Below, piece by piece: positions 55,739-64,000 of a stretch of DNA of 64,000 bases. The notes beneath the pieces are model-generated. The model worked only from the letters and a program-made list of their open reading frames with translations. It did not search any database and was not told the DNA's origin. The first letter of the stretch is position 1; every line of letters starts with the position of its first letter. Location of the stretch: NCBI GenBank assembly GCA_963971225.1, contig OZ020269.1, positions 98,260,040 to 98,324,039 of the forward strand, given 5' to 3'. The DNA is from Melieria omissa (taxonomy: Eukaryota > Arthropoda > Insecta > Diptera > Ulidiidae). The translations under genes were made by a program, and so were the position numbers.

Positions 55739-57392
55739 TCACCAATCATTTTCTTCGCTGTCTGGAATTGGCGTTGTTGTTGTTGTGGGGCTTTTTTGCA
55801 CTAGATTCTTAGTTGCGCTAAAGGGAAAGTTGTCAATGACGGCGGGCACCTCGGCGGGTTTGCAACAAAATGCATAGCCCAACATGGCCTTGCGACGCAT
55901 TCGGCCAAAGTCGCTGTTCCTCAGCCACTCGATTTCATCGCACATGTCCGTGCAGAATGTATGCGTGCTTGGCTCTTCGACCTGCAATCGAAAATATTCG
56001 TCAAAAAAGTGGTCCAGTTGTTGTTAGATGGGAGTGAATTTGAAACGTACAAAGGGCGAGTTGTGTGCGATGACCACAAATTCCTCGGCTATACCCTTTT
56101 TCAGAGACTTTGTATAGGACCAGATGTAGGCCGGCGCATAGACACGCGCATCGGGGGGTCCCACAGCTAATGTTGTATTTTTGTTGCAATTGCTTTCCAT
56201 GGCTGGTATGGAAATGCGTCCGTGGGTACCCGTGTGGACCATATAAGTGACGTCTTGGACGCGTGCTGTCAGCGCTTCCATGTAAAACTGCCAGTTGCCG
56301 AGGCGTAAATGCCGCCACCACATCGTATTGAAGATGTAAGAAAAGCCGGAGAGTTTAACTTGTACCGATGAATCTTGCAACAGGCTCTCATAGTCGAATG
56401 TAAAAGCCCTCAGTAGAGGCTTACTCAATTTCTCCTCATTCCAAGACTTTTCGAATTTTTCCGTGCTAAAATACAAAATATAATAAAATGGCGAAATTGT
56501 GTGCTGAAATAGAATGAATTCCATAAAGCATAGTGTGCCCGATTGGCGACTACTTACTTGGAACACTTGCTTACTTACCTCATAAACGAAAAGTAGCTGC
56601 TTAGATCTTCGAGCTGAGTGGTCAAATCGATGTTTAGCTTGTTGACACGTGACCTAGTGGACGCTGGCTTCAGCGCGGAAAGACACAGTCGATTCGGTAA
56701 GAATTCAAATTAATAGCATTCAACTATATATACTCGTACCTCGTCTACCAAGGATCTTTCGGCCACGTAGCTGGCGTATTTGAGCGACAGTGTGGCAAAG
56801 TCGTAGCACACGCCGGCAACAACAATATCCTCCGCGTCAGCGATTTTAATGCCAATGCCGTACGTTGTGAAGTTAACACAATTCGGCAATTTCTGTACGC
56901 TTTCGTAAAGATTGAAGGTTGTTGAGTCGTCACATGAAATTCTAACATTTCGTTCGCTCAGGCTTTGACGTGGCTCTGGCTCAGACCATTGTGGCTGTGA
57001 ACGTCGTGGCTGAGGCAATTCTTCGTAATACATTGAATTGGCAGTGCAAAATAACTGTACGGATTTTTTAACTGTCGGACTCCAATAGCGTGAACTGGAA
57101 TATAACCAAATTACTTAAATAGGAATCACATAGTTGCAAATTTTCGAAATTCTACTTACTGGAGTTTGATTACGTTGCTGCAAAGGGCTGTCAGTGTTTC
57201 GCCCGACTTAAAGCTCACTTTATTTTGCTTAGCTCTAAAGACGAATTTATGGGAACCGAATTGTTTTGTAAACAGCGGAGATGGTCCAATTATTTCTAAC
57301 TCGCACTGCGAGTGTGCTGCAACAACGGCAAAGACCAAAAGAACACCAAGTACGACACCGACATGGCAAAAGTTGCTGCTCAGGCGCTCCAT
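55739..57392 (-). CDS. Gene F: secreted non-specific-nuclease-like protein (subfamily 1), intact mosaic copy
   Basis: Exons: 57160-57392, 56740-57094, 56579-56667, 56051-56465 and 55739-55981; 444 codons, all introns GT-AG. Signal peptide, Cys domain, degenerate core (LLRAF at the catalytic site, YIFN, LGNW) and CTDMC/GYAFCC block are as in gene A. Exons 1 and 5 are the same as in A. Exon 2 has IADAEDIVVAG, as in B apart from one residue. The end of exon 4 and intron 4 (56024-56130) carry GSEFETYKGR and HNSPF, the C-type sequence. The copy is thus a patchwork of A-, B- and C-like tracts while staying open. Same probable role as A: secreted, non-catalytic nuclease-fold protein. Confidence 0.85.
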
Positions 57393-57432
57393 TTCCTTTC
57401 GACGGAGATGTTCTCGTTGAATTGCAAAGCGA

Positions 57433-57470
57433 AACTGAATTGCTGTACCGTTGTCGATGATCATTTTATA
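57433..57470 (-). promoter_or_regulatory. Core promoter of gene F
   Basis: TATAAAA (57464-57470) and TCAGTT (57433-57438) on the minus strand, identical to gene A. Confidence 0.55.
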
Positions 57471-57672
57471 CGATCCCTGCACAAACTTTATAAAAAACTG
57501 CACAATAAGCAAAAACGAATATAACTGATAAATATAAACAAAGCGTAATTTTGCAAATGTAAACATTTGTGATTGTGTGCGTTACAGTGAATTGTTTGTC
57601 CTGTTTGATTGAGTGGCGGCCACGTTGACACTCAGACACTAAATAAGTAGTTAGAACTACGAATATAAAATA

Positions 57673-58223
57673 CGAGGGCGGGTCAATAAGTCCGTGACTT
57701 TTTGAATGAAACACAGGTTTTTAGATAAAAAGTTATTTTATTTTTCAACGTAGTCTCCTTTGAGATCTATACACTTAGCCCAACGTTTCTCCAGTTTTTT
57801 TATCCCTTCCGAAAAATATGATTTGCCGAGGTCTTCAAAATAGGCATTTGTTTGTGAGATGACTTCGTCATTGGAGGCAAATCTCTTTCCGCCGAGTCAT
57901 TTCTTCAAGTTTGGGAACAAGAAATAGTCACTTGGGGCTAGATCGGGTGAATAGGCGGGATGAGGGAGCAATTCGTAGCCCAATTCATGGATTTTTGCCA
58001 TGGAAACTGCACATGTGTGCACCCGTGCACACGAAATTCACTTTTTTCCATTTTCTTCTCAGTCAACGCGGTAGTCTGATATTAACGGCTGTCAAAAACA
58101 AACTAAATGTCGCAGCTTGTTCAATTTTTGACAAGAGTCAACTGACACATGACTGAGCAGTGTTGCCATTTCAATTAAGAGGCGGGAAATTCAAAAAGTC
58201 ACGGACTTATTGACCCGCCCTCG
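57673..58223 (-). mobile_element. Deleted mariner upstream of F
   Basis: Same insertion as 7229-7779 and 551 bp long like it, with TA flanks and the same in-frame stop as A. Confidence 0.88.
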
Positions 58224-58988
58224 TATGAAGAATTCATTATTGATAATTATTTATTAGCCAAATGTATCTAAACCTGAACTTATTGACTAAAAAAGATAAC
58301 AATAGCAAAGAAACAATGTAATTGATCTTTGCCGATTTAGAAGATTATCTTTAAGCAAAGCAACATCGAACTCTATTAAAAGGTGAGTTTTCGGTTCGTT
58401 GAATAAAAACGACTATAACATGCGTGTTATATACTTTTAATTTTCAGAAAGCATTAAAAACCGCGTTTTTCCACTCAGAAAGCACTAATGAGCAAAATAA
58501 AAAAAGAGCAAATCGTGGTATGGAGTTGTCCCATCGTTCCGTGTTACATACTAGGAAAAATATTACAGATCTGTGGCAGCCGTGACCCAAGTAGCAATTC
58601 AACCAAGGACGGTTACATCAGATTTTATGTAATCAGTGTTACCAGACACCTGAAATGACTTTCTCCTAAATCTTAAAAACAAGCTGAAATTTCGTCCTAA
58701 AAATTAAAAAAAAATAGATGGATATAAAATTTGCGTTTGTAAAATTTCTTTATACACTTTGAAGCATCAAATGTAATTAAAAAAATTAGACACTTCATCT
58801 TTCAATATTCAAGGCTTCAGTGCCACTAATGGTGTAAACTGTATCACCCTCAAAATCTTCTAAACTTCCTCCTAAACAATTCTTCCACCCAAAAATTTGT
58901 CTAAAACGCCAAGAATCTTCTAAATCTAGAAGGAAATCTTCTGATCTGGCAACAGATTTCATATTTTGTTCATTATTTGTTTTAATAT
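58224..58988. other. Upstream flank of gene F
   Basis: Homologous to A 7782-8501 and B, mostly B-like in its variants. It has about 45 bp (near 58630-58678, ATCAGTGTTACCAGACACCT) missing from both A and B. No gene. Confidence 0.5.
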
Positions 58989-59412
58989 TGTTACGAAAAT
59001 TACCTTTCTAAGTTCGTATACTGGATTGTGCTTGAAAATAAAACCATTTCAATTACTCAGCGCAAACGCAGTCAAAAACCAACAATCGCTTTATTTACAA
59101 ATTTACACTTGTTACTATATTACTTTACACTACTACTATTGTATGTTTCCCCTTAGCTTTCTCAACACAGACTCGACCCTTTGCACTGCACGCTGCTGCC
59201 TTTTATACTTGTTTTCTTATCGCGTCGATGTTTCTTGCACATTCTAGTTGTACTGTCTATCTCGATTGTTCTAGCACAGCTCATCACCTTTCGCGAACCA
59301 TCCTCGCCATATCGAAATTATAGCAAGTTTGCCGTACTCCAAAGTGAATGCCTAAAAGTATGCTTGGAAAAGCATTCATGCATAGCACAGCACAGAGTGC
59401 CTCATCGTTGCA
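58989..59412 (-). mobile_element. Solo LTR in unit F
   Basis: Same insertion as 8502-8925, 424 bp. Confidence 0.75.
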
Positions 59413-59486
59413 ATATGCTTGTTTTGATTCAGATTTGAACGAGTAATTTTCCGCTGAAACAGTATTGTTTTACTGCATTTTGAATG

Positions 59487-59504
59487 AAGGTACCCGGGTA
59501 CCTT
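59487..59504. repeat. Perfect GGTACC palindrome in unit F
   Basis: AAGGTACCCGGGTACCTT, as in B; the near-copy follows at about 59666-59683. Confidence 0.6.
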
Positions 59505-59874
59505 TCGTATGGAACAAGGGGGTAGTGTTCAAAAATCGGTTCTAAAAGTTATGCAGAAAAAGTTTTCTTCCTATATAAGATATCTAAAAATAGTAAATTG
59601 ATTTTTAGGAAGATACCAAATTCCTTGGCCGAAAGTAGGATATTTTTACTTCAATAAATGCAAGAAGGTACCCAGGTACCTTCGTAAGGAGGGTTAATAC
59701 AGAAGGGTTAATACAAACAATTATCAAATCAAATATGTATTCAAAGCGTCTAAAGGGTTTGAAAATGAGCTAAGGAATTGATGGGAAATGTCGTGGCGCA
59801 TCTCAACTTACAGCAGCAAAACAATAAATGTTAAACAATAAATGTATACTCCAATAAAAGAGTCCGATATTACT

Positions 59875-60413
59875 AAACGGCGTGCAAATTCCGACGCTCG
59901 ACGCTAAGCTGCGGTGTAGAGAACACGTTAAAAATAAAAAAGCTGAACTTGACATCAAATACAGAAATATGTACTGACTAATTGGCAGGAAATCTGTTCT
60001 GTCAATACAAAATAAAATTACCATCTATGTCAGCTATGAGGCTGCACCAGCCAAAGCAATCGAGATATAATACAGCGATTCCTAAACAAAGTACTAAGAT
60101 GTATTGTGAATGCTCCCTGGTACATCCGCAACAACAATCTTCACCGAAGAAATTTCATCGCTTCAAAAGTAACCTAATCCTAAAAGGAGGCTTCACAGAA
60201 CAAGACCATCAGATCTCCTACAATAGTGCCAACTCAACTTATGTTAAGTCATTTGTTTTGCCATATAAACTTTGTTATTAATGTTTATGTTATTGTAAGT
60301 TTAACTAGAAATTGTTATTCCCCGCATTGACTTTATTATACCAAATGTAAATTCTTTGTTAGTTCATATATTTCTTTGGAACTAGTTGCAATGTTAATTG
60401 AAGAATAAAAAAA
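59875..60413 (+). mobile_element. Jockey-clade LINE 3' remnant in unit F
   Basis: Copy of 9390-9925 with several private substitutions near 59930-60125. Confidence 0.7.
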
Positions 60414-61020
60414 ATGTGTCCTTCCATCGACGACTCGGTCTCAGCTGTTCGAAGACAAACAGAGATAACGATTTTGCAAAGCGACATTTTCTTAAATACT
60501 CCAAGGGTCACTAGGTCGCTTCACAACTGTGTCCGTGCTTTTGCGTCAGAAAGCACGGAGTGCAAGTTTTGTCGTTCAAGAGAGGTCTCCGCTACTCAAT
60601 TGCCCACCCAGGCCGTAGTAGCACCCATCCTAATACCTTTTTTACCACATACAATGCTTACAAGAATCGACTCTACGTAGTAAATTGATTGTTACTACTT
60701 ATCAGTTTTGAAAATTTAAATGACAAATTTTTGATTTAGTAAATGAAGTAAAATCTTTTTTTTTTGTTCATTTATATAATTCGCAGATCAACCCTTATCA
60801 ACATTAGTGTACAAGTATCAGCATCAGTTTGGTGATTTCGAATCGGGTGGAGCATTGATTTGAGTGCCTTATCAGTTGACCTTTTTGAATAGAGCAAATA
60901 TTGTTTTAATTAACAATCAACGACTTTAAATTGTTGCAATTGGGGGAACTCCCCACAACGAGAGCTAAAATAGTATCTTTCTGCAATTTTGTAAAAGTCA
61001 GTTTTTTATGGCAAACTATT
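60414..61020. repeat. LINE-derived ancestral segment, unit F
   Basis: The first part (to about 60660) follows A (GGGTCACTAGGTCGCTTC); the second part follows B (GAATCGGGTGGAGC and TTTGAGTGCC). No gene. Confidence 0.55.
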
Positions 61021-61432
61021 CAGTTAGTAGGTAAGTAATCGTCGAGAGAAATGTCGTTATCGCTGCAGAGTTCAAGTTCAGATCCGTTTTCAAAACACTT
61101 TCGTTAAATTTATCAACAACAAAGGGTTGAGAAGTACTTGATTTGTTGTTGTTGCGTGCAAAGCCGCGGCGCCTTTCTAGTAAAAAATATAATTGCGAAG
61201 CTACTGTGGAAAGCAATCATAGAAATGCGCCCTGGAAGATTTGCGTTTTTATAAATGCCACGAATTGTTCGAGCGGCAGTTTTTAATTTGCACCATTTAC
61301 ATATTTTTCTCTTACTTTTTTTCCTCACATTGTGAACTCTGATCATTTATGGAAAAATGTAATATTTTTGAATTAAGAAAACCGACATTACAAAAAACGA
61401 GGGAGTTCTGCATTTTGGAAATTCACTATTAT

Positions 61433-61730
61433 CCACGGGTAGCGCGCTGGCTTGTCATACCGAGCGCCCCAGGTTCGCTTCCTGGCTTGGGATGGAAAAA
61501 ACACTCATCGCTATCCACATGAAGGGAATGAGAACGAAAAACTGCCAATCGCCGTTCCGATTCGGCGTTAAACTGTAGGTCCCCGCCCCTTCCCTTTCCC
61601 CATCAGCTTGAAATGTGTGCTGTAACATATGTTGGCAAAACAGTGTTGCATACACAGTTCAAAAACGGGTGAAATATGTGGTATCACAATGGGCTTTTCA
61701 GGCCTTCGAGTGTGTCTCTTATAGAGGCCC
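61433..61730 (+). mobile_element. tRNA-derived SINE (family 2) in unit F
   Basis: Copy of 23449-23746, nearly identical. Confidence 0.75.
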
Positions 61731-62333
61731 AAGAAGGCCTGTAGACATTCTAAGCTTAAACAAATTCTGTAAATTACAGCATATGATGTTTCTAGCTGAT
61801 TTTACACGTAAGGAAAGGGGAATCTCCATTTAATGAAATAAATGTAGCCAGTTAACGCTGCCACATGCACAACGTGCAGTAATTTTAAGACAATTTTGAA
61901 GTTTCGTGACAAAGTAAGCAAATAATTATTTTTGAAATTGTGTGAGAAATTAAATTTTTTTTAAAATAAATTGTGAGCCTCAATAAATAAAAATAAATAA
62001 AATATGAGAAAGTTGTTACACTCCTCTTATCTAACCAAAACCCTAAAGTGTCTGTAGGTCTGCTTGCGATGAAAAGCGTAAATAATTAACGGTCAATGAT
62101 GAAATTTTTTCGCTATTTAAGCATTATTTTTCTATTTGAACCGAAATTTGGATGCACCGCAATGTAAAACAAATCATGTCACTGCAAAAAGTTATACTAA
62201 GGCGTAGTCCGCGGGGGTAGATGAGAGAACTAGTCTCCCCTAGTCCTTTATTTCATGGAGTAGATTTATCGACAACTGTGTGAAAAGATGACAAGGCATT
62301 AAATAAAATGAGAACTGCAATATATATATATAA

Positions 62334-64000
62334 CTAGCTGGGCCCCGCGGCTTCGCACGCAAGCTCTCTTTTTTCACCCGATACATATTTTGAACGCATG
62401 GTTGAACCCATTTTGATTTAAATAAAAACATATGTCTATTATCTTTGATGCCAAGTGGTTCTAAAAATTGTGAAGTCAAAAGGCCCTTTAAATCATGAGT
62501 TATTCACGTTTACTCTAAACAAAATCTTAACCCTTAGTTTACCACGGTAGATTTCGATTTTCAAAAATATGAAAAAAACATTGTAATTATTTCCCGATTT
62601 AAATGCTTTTTGTCCAAGTTTGATGTCAAAAGGACCAATAAATCGTGTTTCCATGCAAACTGTTAACCCATTGTTGACCCCGTTACATTTTGATTTTCAA
62701 AAAAGTGAAAAACACGTGTCAAATTATTTCTCCCTCAGAGTACTTTCACAAAGTTTGAAGTCAGTGGCCCCATTAATTCAAGTTTTTTTACAGTTTCGCC
62801 ATAAAAACTTTTAACCGGTCGTTGACCGATTTTAATATTTGGAAAAAATGAAAAACACGTATCGAGTTATTTTACATTTGAAATACTTTCACCAAATTAT
62901 AAAGTTAGAAGGCCAAAAAAATTGTTTCTTCTAATCCGTCGTTGATCCAGTTAGATTTCGATTTTGAAAATAATGAGAAACGCGTGTATAATTTTTTTAT
63001 TTCAAGTATTTTTGAAGTCAATATGCCTATCGGATCATGTTTTTTCGAGTCTACCCTTAAACAAATCTTAACCCATTATTGGTCCAGTTAAATTTTGATT
63101 TTCGAAAAATTATAAAATACGTATCGAATTATTTTTTGTTTAGAGTATTTTCAGGAAGTTCGAAATCAATATGTCTCTTAAATCACTTTTTTTCATATAA
63201 CACCTTAACACATGTTTTGGCCCTTTACACCCCGAATTTCAAAAAACCCCGTCTTAGCGGAGGTTCATTTTTCAAGATGTATCTACAGTTCAAATTTCAT
63301 GTTTGTATCTTCAGCGGCTTGGGCTGAGCGATGATGAATCAATCAATCAATTAGTCAGTCAGTTAGGGCAAACAATCTATGTATATAAAAATGGAGGCGG
63401 TACCACGCCCTCTTGTCCAATGCTAACAACTTTCTTATAGTCGAATTGTGCTACTAAGTGGAAAGTTCGTACCAAGTTTCACTGATGTGTGTGTGTACTG
63501 CATAGCTGTTGAATCATAAGAAATGTGCCACGCCCTTTGACCAACGCCGATCAAATCGCATTAGTAGTATGACACATCTATGAAATGACAGTAGACCAAA
63601 TTTCAATGCTGTGCGGCTTACAACTCCGAAGCTATTCCATTTAAAAAATTTGAGTTGTATGGGCGGTGCCACACCCCCTTGTTCAATACTAACCCCATTC
63701 CCTCTATCGAAAGATATGATTAACTGGTAGGTTCATACCAAGTTTCATTGATGTACGACTTACAGTTCTGCTGCATAAAAAATGTGCCACGCCCCTTGTT
63801 AAACGCCCATACAATTTTAACAGTAGAATGACACATCTATAAAACGACGGTACACCAAATTTCAATATTGTGCGACTTACAATTCCGAAGCTATTCCATT
63901 TAAAGGATTTGAGTGGTATGGGCGGTGCCACACCCCTTTGTTCAATACCCACCTTGTGTGACTTCTGGTTCCAAAGTTATTGTCTAAAAATGTATTCTTG
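62334..64000 (+). repeat. Composite repeat block at the right edge of the window
   Basis: Copy of 24388-26060 (150-bp and 262-bp tandem units). In the B-C order this block directly precedes the last exon of gene C, so a subfamily 2 gene probably lies just beyond 64000. Confidence 0.65.

Larger units (their letters stand above)
50443..64000. repeat. Segmental duplication: F unit, copy of A unit and then of B unit
   Basis: Position 50443 corresponds to position 1, and near-identity continues through gene F and its upstream flank to about 61020 (A 10530). From about 58240 on, many sites follow unit B instead, and beyond 61020 only B (23035-26040) matches. All three B-specific SINEs are absent. 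The left junction lies before position 1 in the A copy and is therefore not visible. Confidence 0.9.

Noticed and set aside
1..64000. CRISPR arrays, operons or bacterial-type genes
   Set aside because: No spacer-repeat pattern; the genes have introns and fly promoters. The tandem repeats are transposon or satellite units.

Overview
The window looks like nuclear DNA from a higher (cyclorrhaphan) fly. The genes have short introns (about 60-110 bp) with GT-AG (rarely GC-AG) ends and promoters with a TATA box plus a TCAGTT-type initiator. The transposons are typical of flies: mariner, Tc1-like, pogo-like, piggyBac-like, I/Jockey-clade LINEs, tRNA-derived SINEs and gypsy-type solo LTRs. A tephritid fruit fly is my best guess, with low confidence; the sequence alone does not fix the species.

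The backbone is a head-to-tail array of six paralogous five-exon genes, all on the minus strand: A 5295-6948, B 17433-19083, C 26175-27748, D 37763-39264, E 47606-49152 and F 55739-57392. Each encodes a secreted protein of the insect DNA/RNA non-specific endonuclease family (Endonuclease_NS; relatives include insect gut dsRNases). Two subfamilies are visible: A, B and F (444 aa), and C, D and E (about 413-426 aa). A, D, E and F are open across my exon models. B has a 2-bp deletion in exon 1 and C a 1-bp deletion in exon 4, so both look like pseudogenes. In every copy the DRGH-type catalytic histidine position is replaced (Phe or Ala region), so the products are probably not ordinary nucleases.

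Layout: 0.3-1.7 kb hAT-like repeat holding a mariner; 2.8-4.2 kb Tc1-like and pogo-like elements; 5.3-7.0 kb gene A; 7.2-10.5 kb A 5' flank with mariner, solo LTR and Jockey remnant; 10.5-15.5 kb decayed repeats and a second, nested solo LTR; 15.5-26.2 kb B unit with three SINE insertions and a repeat block; 26.2-31.7 kb C unit holding a piggyBac-like element; 31.7-37.8 kb transposon-rich spacer with an apparently intact DD37E transposon at 32.1-33.4 kb; 37.8-41.5 kb D unit; 41.9-46.0 kb LINE split by a Tc1-like element; 46.1-49.4 kb repeat block and gene E; 50.4-64.0 kb F unit. The F unit is a near-identical copy of the A unit that turns into B-like sequence on its right side. The right edge ends where C begins after B, so another C-type gene probably follows.

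The paralogous units act as one another's empty-site controls. Several insertions and their target duplications can therefore be read directly, and so can patches of gene conversion and the capture of transposon sequence as the C-terminal coding tail of genes C, D and E.
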